From contig JADNRX010000092.1 of assembly GCA_015501595.1 (NCBI GenBank), forward strand, positions 99,238 to 163,237: 64,000 nt of DNA, read 5' to 3'. Positions 46,897 to 59,432 of the stretch are shown here, piece after piece. Below the pieces are notes generated by a model. The model searched no databases. It worked only from the letters and a program-made list of their open reading frames with translations, and was not told the origin of the DNA. The position numbers were made by a program, and so were the translations under genes. The stretch comes from Hymenopellis radicata. Its lineage: Eukaryota; Basidiomycota; Agaricomycetes; Agaricales; Physalacriaceae. The first letter of the stretch is position 1, and every line of letters begins with the position of its first letter.

Positions 46897-48345
46897 CTAT
46901 TCTGTCTCACTGCCATCGCGGACATGGAAGGGGAGGTGTGAGATATGGCCTCCCGTCGCTTTGGGACTGAAATCATCATGAACAGACTCGTCACCGTCAA
47001 ACTCGTTCGGATAGTCCACAACACGGGTAACGTCAATATCCATCCGTACAGTGGTCGCGGTGCTGAGCTCGTGCTGCTCCTGTGCTACCAGCCCCGTCAC
47101 GGTGGTTAGGGCAGTAGGATCGAAAGCGGTTTGCGCCCAACCCAAGCCAACTCTGACGTTGATGAGCAGAGTTGCAATGGTTGAAACGTGCCCAATGGTG
47201 TCCAGGCAGAAGACCTCTAAGCTGCTTTGGGAAAGAAATGTGATCAGGAAGAAGAGAGTCCAGACGCTAGTACATGAAGTATGAGCGTAATGGTCAACGA
47301 CAAAGGCGTGACTGACGCGTAAAGTGCTGCACTTTCAGCTATCAATGCCATGACAGACTGAGCTCCTATTAGCGTGCGAGCTTGCCTAGGGTACCTATTG
47401 AAGAACTTACATTGAGACCTCCTCCAGACCCTTCGACTAGTCGGTTGATGCTCCAAATACGGTATGTAATCATCGCTAGAGGAGTACAAGTCAGTTTTCG
47501 TTAAGAGTGCTGAAAACGGCAGACCTGCCTGTGCAATACATGGTCGTGCTGGGTTCGAATGAGCGCCACCGGAGAGTTATCAGACACCGATCCTCACCTA
47601 AATGTAAAGACAATGTCACCTATAATCCATTGACCAGCAGCTGAGGTGAAAATATCTGTCACAGGACCATGCTGTGTACAACTCATTCAGCGGAGAAGAG
47701 CTACAACAGATGGACTTGGCCTTACCACTGAACGACTGATGTTGTAGATTATGCCAATCGCGCTAGCTGAATGTTGGAAGACGTCCTCAGCCCGAGCCTC
47801 AAACTGGAGCATTGAAAACTTGCCCGTCATCCCGACGATGGTCAGGCTCGGAACGCTCATTACAAGTCGATTAAAGTTCCAGACGACCCACAAGCGATAG
47901 ATCTGTGAGCGCGGGAGCGTCAGCTTGTTCGGAAGCGCTGGATAATCTGTCGAGAACGCACGAGCATTACATCGCAAACAAGTAGAGCGACCAATATGAA
48001 GGTCATTTTGACGATATTGCTGGGCTGTGAACGATCCGCGTAGAACTCGAGCGGACTATTACCGTCGTCGTAGAGACGAAAGGCCTGAAAAAGACGCAGA
48101 ACTGAGGAAATCCATTGCCCGGTGACCGCGAGGAAAGCCACTATAGTGCCAATGAAAATTGGAGTCCACATTGGCCCCGTCGCTGGTTTCAAGTATCGAC
48201 TCGTCCTCTGGCCGGGTTTCGCTCCACGCGAGTGCCTCAGAGCGTGGAGATATGTAGACGCGGAGAAGAGAACGACGCAGATGCCGTAGAGAAGGCTCTC
48301 TACGCATATGCCTGCAAGGCTGGCGTCGACTAGATTGACTACCAT
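46897..48345 (-). CDS. Multi-pass membrane protein, basidiomycete type, family not named
   Basis: Starts MVVNLVDASLAGICVESLLY with a first helix (GICVVLFSASTYLHAL). Further helices: PMWTPIFIGTIVAFLAVTGQ, NIVKMTFILVALLVCDVMLV, IYRLWVVWNFNRLVMSVPSL and YRIWSINRLVEGSGGGLNV. An intracellular tail of about 80 residues (TTVRMDIDVTRVVDYPNEFD) ends HVRDGSETE. The layout, about seven helices with an acidic tail, recalls other orphan 7TM proteins of Agaricomycetes such as the DUF6533 and DUF6534 groups, but the signature residues of those groups are absent. Introns of about 50-60 bp; exact splice sites were not all fixed. Confidence 0.55.
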
Positions 48346-49535
48346 CCTGTTATGTGCCTCAGTAATGGTAGGATAGAAACTTGAGGACCTACATATCCAC
48401 GCTTTCAGCGGACATAAAAAGTCCTCCTCAAAACACAAACTCAGGAGTTGACCCACATATCACCAGATGAGCTGAATTGCATCTTCGATTAGGTCGATGG
48501 GATGACGAGAAGTTCTGGAATCAGTTCTCATTGAGTTATCGTAAAAGGAAAGAGTGGAAACAAACAGACATCCGTCAGTCGATATGGTCTCCCGCGAGAT
48601 GGTTTTTGAGGTGGCGACGCGGAAGAAAGCCTGGAGACTGCTCAGAAATTGGTACCTAATCACAGACCTCGAGAGTCAAGCAGTCATGGAGGTTCCTCTC
48701 ACAAGAGCGTTACAACTGCGAAGGATGTTGTAAAAATAGAACTGTGGGGTACCCATGAACGCGAGTGCAGTGAGACGGCGTTACGAGAAAATGGAGAATG
48801 AGCTAGAGCGAAGATCGTTTTTCAGTCGGTTCTATCTAGGCTTGATCGGGCAAGACGGCGAACCACTGCAGGGAGACGGTTGAGAAGCAAAGTCCTGATT
48901 GGTGCCCGTGTAAAGCATGTCTGTACTGACTTCCGGGAGGGAACAGAGGAGAACTGAGCCGACCTACTCGTCAGGCCGAATTTGTTCATGTTTGGTCACC
49001 TCGACCGAATTAGAACGAAATGGTCGGCCGTGTTGATCAAGAACCACCACACCGCTCCTTCAAGGACTCCTTGGCGGCGCTTGGGGCGTTGCTTGAGTAC
49101 GTGCTCACACAATACCGGGTCACTGACAGTTGCACATGCTATGTCGGTGTCTGGTGCGTGGCCACCGCAACAGAGTCTGTTTTTAGGTTCTGCAGTTCCT
49201 TCAAGTTCACTTCTTTCAATTAGGCGGTCTTCATCTTCGTGGGAACTAAAATGATGAACAAACTCAACATGCGGTAAATATTTATAGCTCATCACAGTAC
49301 GAAGCGCTTAGATCTATTGAGGAGGTTCTGAGGTCTTAGTTATGGGCATCACGGCGGCTCCTTTGCAGCATCAAACGCGGCAGCTAGGAATGGATTGACC
49401 AAAAGAACGGATTCCTGTCTGTTGCATCTGCCTGCGATCTCCATTCGGCCTCAAAGTGTACCACTATTTCTGGGGAACGGACTGTAGTCTTATCTCATCA
49501 CATTCCCCCATCTCGTTGACTGTGGAATCGCCAGA

Positions 49536-52500
49536 ATGGATGGAACCGTAACTAGGCAGCCTATGCTAGCGTATCCTCCCCTCGATGGCTCTCTCAGGAT
49601 CCACGAGTTTTCTGATTTTCATCGAAAATACAACCCCGCTCATGCGATCTATACCTGGAAGGAGCCCAACGGGGGCATGCAAGAACTCAGCAATCTAGAG
49701 TTCTCGCGCGCCGTCCATCGGGCTTGCCACGCCCTGAAGCATCTCGACCTGGACTCCCCGGTAGGAGTGTTGGCTCTTTGCGACACCATTGTCTATCACG
49801 CCGTGTTTGTTGGTCTCATGAAGGCTGGTTATGTGGTGAGAACATTTATGAATAGATGATCCATGCATCTCACGCGTTTGCAAACAGCCAATCCTTCTCT
49901 CACCCCGAAATTCGTCTGCAGCTACGGCTAAGCTCTTGCAAGATGTCAACTGTTGCCAGGTCGTGGCCACTTCCTCGACGCTAGGTGATTTACTAAGCCA
50001 AACGCAACTTGAATTGGAACAGCATGGCAAGCAGCTCTCGATCCACGAGATGCCGCTGACGCAGACACTCTACCCACTTCTGGGCCGTGAAAGTTCGGAG
50101 ACTGCGTTCGAATACTACACGACCGGTACCAGCCCCGGTTCCCTTTCTGACGTAGCTTTCTATCTGCATTCGTCCGGAAGCACCGGTCTTCCAAAAGCGA
50201 TACCGCAGAGTCATCTCTCTAATCTGCACTGGTGTTCCTTCCGTGCGTACATCCTAAGAATTTGATATGCGCACTAACTGTAACTCTCAGAATGCGTGAA
50301 CGACATTGCCTTGCATCGACCCGCGTTACGCATCAACGCCTCCATGCTGCCATCGTTTCATACTCTTGGTGTTTACTTTCAGTTTCTTGTTCCAATGGTG
50401 ACGCTTCGCGTGATCAACATCTCTCCGCCTCTCTGTCCATCAGCGGGCTGCCTGCCTTTTCAAACGTCGCCGGCCAGTGTCTTGGATCATGCTGAGGCGA
50501 CAAATTGCAACGCGGTTGCTACTTTTCCGTCGATTCTCGAACTCTGGGCGTCCGATTCTCAAGCGGTCCAGTTTCTGCGCACCATGGCAATTGTTGTAAG
50601 TACAGGTCTTCGTCAATACGGCCCACTTTATTTTCCAATGCTGATGCACATATCAGTGGTTTTCCGGTGGCACTCTGTCTACTCAAGTGGGAAACAATCT
50701 CAGTCAACGTGGCATCAAATTGAGCAGTATATACGGCGCTACTGAATATGGTGCACCTGTTCACACCGTCCCACGCGTCAGGGATATCGCAGATGGGGAT
50801 TGGAGCTACATCCGTTTCGACTCTAGAGCAGCCATTCAATGGGTCTCTCGAGGAAGCGGTCTGTATGAAGCTATCATCATGGTGTGTTTCACAACCTAAG
50901 ATTGTAATGTACACCAGAATAACGACATTTTCAGGCCACAGAGACTCATCAGCTATCTGCCTGTAACGTCGCTGAAGGATTCGCCACCTCAGATCTGTTT
51001 GAACGTCATCCTTCGAAAGACCTGTGGAAAATGTACGGTTCAGAATTGATATGAAGCACGGAGAACTAATCAGCACGGCAGTGCCGCACGGGTCGACGAT
51101 GTCATTGTACTCTCATCGGGCGAGAAACTTGTTCCAGCCCCAGCTGAAGACCTTATCAACTCGAGCCCGCTGGTTTCCCTCTGTATGTTCTTTGGAAGGG
51201 AACAGCAGAACGTCGGCGTCATTGTCCAACCTCTGGAGAATATCCGCTCTGACGATGAAACGGCTGTAAACACCTTCAAAGAGAGTATCCGGTGAGCCTT
51301 TTATTCGACGCGATGGGCGTGAAGTAGACGTCAGATGTCCTAGATCCTTGCTTGAAGAGGCTAATGCCTTGAATCCGGCGTGGGCGCGTGTCTTCTTTGA
51401 CATGGTTATTGTCACCGACGCTCGAAAACCTCTCATTCGAAGTGCAAAGGGCTCTCTTCATCGTACAGCATCTCTCGTTGCTTTCAAAATGGATATCTCA
51501 TCACTGTAAGCGGTTTCTTGTGGTCACTAGATCTAACGATCTAAATCGTTGTCGCAGATACGAGAAAATGAAATCTTGGAAAGTACCGGACGCATTCGAT
51601 GCATTGAAAGCTGGATCGACTGCTGAGGAGTTGACTTCATGGTTAGCCGAGCAAGCAGCAGACATATCAGGCAAAGAAGTATGGCCTGATATAGATTTGT
51701 TCGAGCAAGGTTTTGACAGGTCAGCAAAGTTATATGATTGGTTTTGCATCTCACGTTTCTCCAGTCTGACCGCGACGGCTCTTCGAACTCGCCTTATCGC
51801 AGCTGCCACCGTAATCCAGAGCCCCTCAGCTGAAGAGATAACACTCGATTGGGTCTACCAACACCCTACAATAGTTGCAATGTCTGGTGCGCTCGTCAAC
51901 ACGGCTACCGAACACCCAGCTCTTGTCACCATCGAGTCATTACTCGACATGTACACGCCTATGATTTCGTCGACAGCTATAGACGTCGGCGCCTATCCCA
52001 CAGCACAAGCTACATGCGCGGTGCTTCTGACGGGATCCACTGGCGCCTTGGGCTCTTTCATCCTAGCTGGCTTGATCAAACACCCAGACGTCGACGCCAT
52101 CTATTGCCTGAGTCGCGTTTCCGGGTCGTCCCAGTCCCTTCTTGATCGGCACTGCGACGTTTTCAACCGACAGGCTTTGGATAAAGAGCTCTTGACTTCA
52201 CCGAAAGTCCGTCTCCTATCAGCGGACTTGCTCGTCGCCGATTTGGGTTTAGGAAGTGATACATTGACACAGGTAATCATCCTCGTCCGACTCCTTTTCT
52301 TCAACTGACTCGAGATTCCATACTATTTAGATTAAGACTTCGCGTCTGCGCATCATCCATGCTGCGTGGAGAGTTGATTTTAACCTCTCTTTGGCCTCAT
52401 TTAACCCACAGGTCAAAGGGGTTGTTAATCTCATCAACTTGGCGTTAGAATGTCCATCCTTCCAGGGGTTCTTTTTAGCCTCGTCGGTCAGCTCGGCACA

Positions 52501-53327
52501 AGGCTGGGACAGGGATAGTGTGCCAGTTCCGGAAGCTCTTGTTGATGTTACCCATGCTCGAGGACAGGCGTACGGAGAGAGCAAGTACATCGCTGAAAGA
52601 GTTAGTCTGCTCGCTGATGCTTGCTCATCCACACTGACGTAGCCACTGTCAGCTTATCGCAGAAAGTAAACTGCGTTCTACGTGCATCCGGATTGGCCAG
52701 ATCTGCGGTAGTCGGCTCAGCGGCTCATGGTCGTCTACAGAGTGGTTTCCCATTCTTGTCAAGTCAAGCATCTACATGGGCGCGTTCCCCCTGTTCTCTG
52801 GAGTACGTACTGTCATCTTACCTGACTGTCTCTATATACTTAACACGGATGGTGACTTAGGTCGCCTCTTGGTTACCACTGGACGAAGTAGCCGACATCT
52901 CAGTTGCCACCGCCCTTCAGAAAGACGCGAGCAGCGGCGCTGTCGTTAACGTTGTTCATTCCGATCCCGTCCCTTGGTCAGATATCGCTTCTTGGGTTGT
53001 CAAAGCTGTTGGAGAGCCGAATATGACCACCGTTAGCGCGGAGGCGTGGTTCAACTGTCTGGCCCTTCGGAGAAAAGAAGAGCTTGCAGATCTGGTATGT
53101 CGTTGTGGCCAAGTGTTCCTGCTGAGATTCTAACTAACACCTTTCAGCCTGCGTTGAAGTTGTTACCTTTCTTCGAGGCTCTGAACTCCCAGAACGGGAC
53201 GGGCGGGGAGGTTGGCGGATTACCTATGTTTATCCCGAATGCGCGGACGGAAGGTGCAAAGCGCCTCGAGTACGAGGACGTCGAACGATGGATAGCGTAC
53301 TGGCGTCGTTCGGGATTCATTCTGTGA
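49536..53327 (+). CDS. NRPS-like adenylation-thiolation-reductase
   Basis: Activates a carboxylic acid as an adenylate, loads it on its own carrier domain and releases it by NAD(P)H reduction, as in Lys2-like and aryl-acid reductases. Starts MDGTVTRQPMLAYPPLDGSL. A domain: HSSGSTGLPKAIPQSH (ATP-binding A3), SSIYGATEYGAPVHTVPR (A5), VIVLSSGEKLVPAPAEDL. Carrier domain: DLFEQGFDSLTATALRTRL, with the phosphopantetheine Ser created across an intron. Reductase domain: AVLLTGSTGALGSFIL (TGxTGxLG), IIHAAWRVDFN, FFLASSVSSAQGWDRDS, YGESKYIAER (YxxxK), CIRIGQICGS, GSWSSTEWFPILVKSS. Ends WIAYWRRSGFIL. About 1000 residues, the usual size. One splice or frame near 51015-51060 is unclear and may hide a one-base loss. 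It ends 78 bp before the right arm. Confidence 0.85.
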
Positions 53328-53820
53328 ATGATGTATCGAGTTTTTTTCCTGTTGTAAGTATCCTATATGTAGTAGAGTGAGCATATTACAATGATCTTGA
53401 TCTTACTTCGAAATCTGACCGAGACTTGATAGGCTCAGTGAATGGGGCACAATATGGCAGCATCTGCTCTGTACGCATGCGTGATCTTTTTTTCTCTCTG
53501 AATATCGATATGTTGCAAGAACCTCCCAGAGTTCCTTGCGCCCTGGAAAAAGGAAGCGAGGGCGCTGAGGAAATCGACAGTGCATCACCTGTGCTGCCCC
53601 GGGCCCGTCCCTACAAGTATAGCATCGCACCCCGTAGCGAGTCGGAATCGGATAGCAGTTCTCAGACGCCATCGGTTGATACCTGCTGATCACGATTATG
53701 TATATACGAACGACGCGTACTATGTAGTCAGTGAAATCATGAATGTTCCAATGTGCACCGGGAGCGGGAGACGCATAACTGGACTGGTAGTCAAATAGAT
53801 TCGGGACATGCGCAGACATA

Positions 53821-56800
53821 TTACGCTCTGACTGCGCTCCAGGCAGTTATAGTGCTAGTGAAGCCGTTAACATTACTGCTCTCTTCAACAATACCGACGC
53901 CATCAACAGTAAGCTGATACGTCGTCGCCACAGTATTGAGGCTGTAGATCGTAACCGTCGAGGCAGAGTCAATGCTCGCAATATGCGCTTGACAATTCTT
54001 CGTCTCCACGCATTCCTGCCGGTAGTTCTAACGGTGCTGTCAACATCAGAGAAGGATCAAGACAAGTTTAGTAGTTACTTGGAAGAAACTGTACAGTCCT
54101 CCACCTGTTTGTGCCTCAATATGGATACGTAGGAAGAGTGTCAAGAAGAAACGAACCGAAAATAATGATATCGGTGGACGTGGCAACTCGTAGACCTAGT
54201 GCGGAACTCATCCTCCAGTCGAACGGAGGATCATTGAAATCATCATCCGCGAAGAATGGTAGTGGACTAGGCGGCATAGGCTGATAATAAGGCTGGCAAG
54301 GAGAGTATCAGGCGCAAACATCGTATCGATACAGAGCGCACAGACGTACCGTTTCGGTTTGAATCAATCCCATATAGTGGTTCGCCGCGTTGACAAGGTT
54401 GTACTGATACATCGCGTGGTGCTCAGAACCTACATCATCGTCAGATCGCCGGTGGAGATCGACAGCCCGAACCGTTTCACACCTGTTCCAATTAACCAAA
54501 CAGGCCCAGCAGACTCGGAGAGAATTCCTCGACCGGAATAGAGAGAGATCTGCGAAGAGCCATCGCCGTCGAGGTCGTGGTCAGCGAGCCAAACCCAAGT
54601 GCCCTTGTGGTCGATAGACATCAGTTCACCGGCACTTTAAGAGCACGTAGGGAATTACCTCGAGGTACGCCGTTGATCCACATGTAAGATGAAGAGCAAG
54701 GAAAGCCACGGAGCAATCAATGAATGCGTAACTTCCCGCCGGGCATAACGTCGAATCGAGATTGGTCCCCGCAGCTAAAACCGTCAGTATTTATAATGTC
54801 GCTCAAAGTAAACATCGTAGAAACACACCACCCCCAAGCCTACAAGACTCCTTAGAAAGTCATCGGCGTAGCACAATGCAAGAACATGCCTGATATGAGA
54901 ATCCCACATTCCAGCGCCGCCTTGAACATCATCAGGTTGCGCGACATTCCATTCAACAACGATGGCACCAGGAGCTGTCGCGAATATGGGTTAGCCGCAT
55001 AATCGCCTCAGTAACACGTACTGGGCCCAATCGTCGCGAAAACGATATCGGAGATCTCTACAATTCCTGTCGAACCGTACTCGCCAACTCTGACGATGGC
55101 CGTGGGATTGAAGGCATCCTGGAAGGCGCTACCTGTGCCTGCAATGACGGACCATGCTTCCCCAACCATTTGAGTTCCGGCAGGGATAGTAAGCGTGGAC
55201 GTGACGACGTATGTTCCAGCATCGAAGAAGATAATCTTGCAGCCAGAGAACTGCACGAAAAACGCATCAGTAAGAGCCCACGTAAAAAAACAAAATGGAG
55301 ACCTTGGTGAAGATCTTGTTGAGAGCAGCGGTGTCGTCCGTGACACCGTCACCGACAGCCCCATGATCCTTGACGCTTACGAACTGGTCGACGGAGTAAC
55401 TGTCGTATTGCGGTGCATTTTACCAAAAATATGTCCACTGCCGTCGAGTAGAACCGATGGTTTGTTCGCCGCCACAATATCTCCCTGGGTGAACACGCCT
55501 GTCGGATTTGTCCCGCTGTATACATTGCCTTGACCCCACGAATCAATGGTCATTGTACCGCCCGGAAGAACGACCGTTCCGTCAAGGACGCCGACAGCCG
55601 TTTCAACATTTGTCAGTTGAATATTGTTGAGAACCAGTGATCCGGCTAAGGCCGAGCTGGCATTCGAAGACTGAATGAAGACGGGCGTATTGTAGACGAC
55701 AGCATCGATGATCGCCTCCGCGCCGACGGTTTGAGTCTCCGGGGTTATTCCTCCAGTGGTCAAATTGAAGCCGACCTATGAGAAATGTAAGTGACCAAAC
55801 GAAATAGGTCTGCGCTGGAGCATACTTGGCAATTATTGATCGTAACACGCTGAAAAGTCCATCCCCAATTCCAAGCCCCAAAAACCGCATTTTGCGCGTT
55901 ATTGACGGTCACGTTGCGGACAGTGAATCTGCACAGTATCATTAAAAGTACAGAGCGATAGGGTGAGAGAAACGTACTGCTGGTTACCAACCCGCATGCC
56001 GAATTTACCTCCGTTGAAGACAAGATCTCCCATATATCCACCAGAGCCATTTTCCATGAACAGGCCTTGATGAGCGGTGGTCGAAGCAGTCGACATGTCA
56101 ACGACGATATTCATGAGAGATGTCGACTGTGACACCTGCCAATGGATACCGGTGGCAGCTGATTCAGGCGGCGTTCTATACGCGTCGATTGGAAACCGAG
56201 AGAGGTAATGATGCTACCATTCACTTACTGAGTGAGGTCAATCCTGAGGTTTCGAATAGAGCGGAAACTGTATTTGGAGTGTCAGTCTCAGCATATCAGA
56301 GCTAAAGACCTCACATACAAGTTGTTCGTGTTAGCATACCATTGGTTGCCGTTTCCTCCTTCGATGTAGGGGTCAGCGTCTAGACGGAGATAATGATGAG
56401 CTTTATAACTGAGCTAGACTTGACATTACCAATGACCGCCAATCCTTCAAAAGATGGGGCAGCTAGCAGGATTGGTAGGTTCTTGGCGTCACCGATTAGT
56501 TGCGTATAATAATAGGCTTGAATGGGCGTCGAGACGAGATAAGTTCTGCATGGCATAGGTTGGGAAACGAGCGTCGCGGTTGGCGCGGAACATACCCGGA
56601 AGGAAAGTACACCAGAGCAGCGTAACCCTGTAAATCGGCGACGCGTTAGGTTAGCTAGCCAGCGAAATAGAAGAGAGTACGACAAACGTGGAAGAGCTGC
56701 AAACATTGTTAACACCATGGGCACCGCCGCAGCGACCACCAGAACTGATAGCCAAGCTGCAAAACTATCATAAGCTATGGCGCCACAATATACAGACGCG

Positions 56801-57072
56801 AAACGCACTTGATCGCAGCGGTATCATCAGTGACACCATCCCCAACTGCCCCAAAGTCCTTGATATTCCGAAAGACTTGGTAGGAATCCAGGATCTGCGT
56901 TGAACGCGGAAACGCCTTGGTGAGCCATAGACTCGAGCCAGTAGGGATCAGAGGGAGCTGCAGTTCCCATTGACATCGGGACATCGCAGGTGGTCCCTAA
57001 CGAAGAAACGAGTGTGAATATGCAGCTCAGAGCTGCAGAGAAAAAGAGCGTGGTGGTTGGCTTGAGAGCCAT
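53821..57072 (-). pseudogene. GH55 beta-1,3-glucanase, right copy, frameshifted
   Basis: Same exons as the left copy from MALKPTTTLFFSAALSCIFT to TSTITAWSAVRA. An extra t after GGAT in exon 1 (near 56890) changes DPGSYQ to DPGFLP, and one C is missing near 55412 (ggtgc where the left arm has gggtgc), which breaks the frame after GHIFGKMH. Otherwise close to the left copy, so decay is recent, or these are assembly errors and the gene is live. Confidence 0.75.
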
Positions 57073-57530
57073 GCTGAAAAGAGAAGGAAAGACTAACTAA
57101 TGTCACGTCAACCAAGCTCTCATTTCGTCCGCACAGGGGTCGCCGTCTCCTATCGAAGAGAGTCCAATTTAGGCGCGAAAAGCGAGCCGACGACGGCGCG
57201 AGCCAAGCCTTTGAGCGTGTTCGCATGCCGACAACGGACATGCATGCTAGAGCTAGGGCCATACTTCGGTATTCTTAACACTAGGAGACGCTTTTCTTGC
57301 TGTCAGTGAACGGAAGAGACAAGAGGAGAAAGCTCGGCACGTGCCGTGCCAGTGGTCAGTGCAAGTCAGTGGCAGTCAGTGGCTCATTACCAGTTTAATT
57401 CTTCCTTCAAAGATTCCCCAAAAATGTTATGGTAGAGTCTCTCAGATCTGAGATCTCTGACAGTCTGACTCTCAAGTTCATTGACCTAGGTAGAACTAGT
57501 TAAAAAAACAATCTGCATCTCCTCATTAAC

Positions 57531-57630
57531 ACGACCGGCCTGACTTGAACAGGCATCTGAAATACTTGCCCCGAAAGGATTGGTTGATTCAACCAAAGTA
57601 ATCATGCTCTACGAGCTGAGCTACGGTCGT
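57531..57630 (-). ncRNA. tRNA-like element E
   Basis: Twin of element D with a complete T arm (gcctg-ttcaagt-caggc) and perfect acceptor pairing (acgaccg/cggtcgt). A and B boxes are intact. The anticodon region is about 48 nt and can fold as a longer hairpin (tactt/aagta with an inner ggttgaatcaacc palindrome). It could be an intron-bearing tRNA or a SINE head. Confidence 0.55.
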
Positions 57631-58040
57631 GTAGCGTGCGAAAGAGGAAAACTGTCGTATCCCGAACACGTTCGAACTTGGAGCCTGCGGTATCAAATAT
57701 CAGCCAGGCCTTGGTTGAGCTCCTTGGGAATTCTACACTCTCGTTCACTGCTGCTGTGAACATGACGAGACAGCCGACCGCGAACATATATCTCGTCGAT
57801 CGACTATCACTGGGGACTGGCTTTGGGTAAGGGCTGTAGTTGTACCAAGGCGCCGGGGATGACGGCTGTGGTCGACGAGGCCAGGCGGACTCGCGACGAT
57901 GTTATGGAGAAAACCAAAGCGAGTATGGCTTTGGTGATGATTTTGCGTTAGGATTTGGAGTCGTTGGTGTGGGCAATGTAGATTGTCGGACACAAAACTC
58001 TGAGAATGATCATGATTTCTTCCAGAGCTGACATTGCTAG

Positions 58041-59380
58041 TTACACTTGCTCTCTCCGTACGCATGGGTGGCAACAATTCCGGAAGTGACACTCCTGTCC
58101 CAGCCTTGTGCCAAGCTTACCGACGAAAAGAACCCCTGGAAGCCCATTGAATGGCTGCTCTGGAGTCGAAACGGATGTAGCTCCAATCCCCATCTGCGAT
58201 ATCCCTGACGCGTGGGACGGTGTGAACAGGTGCAGCATATTCAGTAGCGCCGTATATGTTGCTCAAATTGATGCAACGTTGACTGAGATTGTTTCCCACC
58301 TAAGTAGACAGAGTGCCACCGGAAAACCACTGATATGCGCATCAGCATGGGAAAATAAGGGGGGTCGTATTGACGTACAACAATTGCCATGGTGCGCAAA
58401 AACTGGACCGCTTGAGAATCGGACGCCCAGAGTTCAAGATTCGACGGACAGCGTTGCAATTTGTCGCTTCAGCATGGTCCAAGACACTGGCCGGTGATGT
58501 TTGAAAGGCAGGCACTATTCATAAATGTTCTTCCCACATAACCAGCCAGACACGGCATGATGGACGATGGTGTCGCAAAGAGCCAACACTCTGATCGGGG
58601 AGTCCACGTCGAGATGCTTCAGGGCGTGGCAAGCCCGATGGACGGCGCGCGAGAATTCTAGATTGCTGAGTTGCGTGCCCCGTTGGGCTCCTTCCAAGAT
58701 CGTATAACCGAGATTGTATTTTCGAAGAAAATCAGAAAACTCGTGGATCCTGAGAGAGCCATCGAGGGGAGGATACGCTAGCATAGGCTGCGTGGGATGC
58801 TAGTCATTGCTACAAAGGTATTGGTCGAACAGGAGCCGCCGTGATGGACATAACTAAGACCTCAGAACCTCCTCAATAGATCTAAGCGCTTCGTACTGCC
58901 ATCATGAGTACCGCATGTTGAGTTAGTTCATCATTTTAGTTCCCGCGAAGACGAAGACCGCTTAATTGAAAGAAGTGAAATGTGGCTGCAGATCCTAAAA
59001 ACAGACTATGTTGCGGTGGCCACCAGCCACCGACATACATGTGGACAATTTGATATCGACTGTCAGTGACCTAGTATTGTGCGAGCACGTACTCAGGCAA
59101 CGCGCCAACCGCCGCCAAGGACCTGTGTGGTGGTTCTTGAGATCTTGAGATACTACAACACGGCCGATCACCTTTCGTGTCTCCTCTCAGAGGTCCCCCC
59201 GGAAGTTCAGTAATACGGGCACCAATCAGGACTTTGCTTCTCAACCGTCTCCCTGTGGTTCGTCGTCTTGCCCCGATCAAGCCTAGATAGAACCGACTGA
59301 AAACAACTAACTCATCCGATTCTCCATTTTCTCGTAACGGCGTAGTAAACGCTGAAATAAAGAATTTTAAAGGCCTCACG
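58041..59380 (-). pseudogene. Deleted relic of adenylation-thiolation-reductase gene, right arm
   Basis: Carries the same two deletion junctions as the left-arm relic: fusion of the start of the A domain to NCNA..., and DSRAAIQWASRG joined to the reductase segment. Its first codons (MLAYPPLDGSLRIHEFSDFL) agree with the intact gene better than the left relic does. An additional small deletion affects the YTW region (near 58690) and another the FPSN region (58450). Confidence 0.75.
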
Positions 59381-59432
59381 CGCCATACTTGTACCAGTGC
59401 CTCGAGGTGTACTCCTAATAACAGTAAACTCT

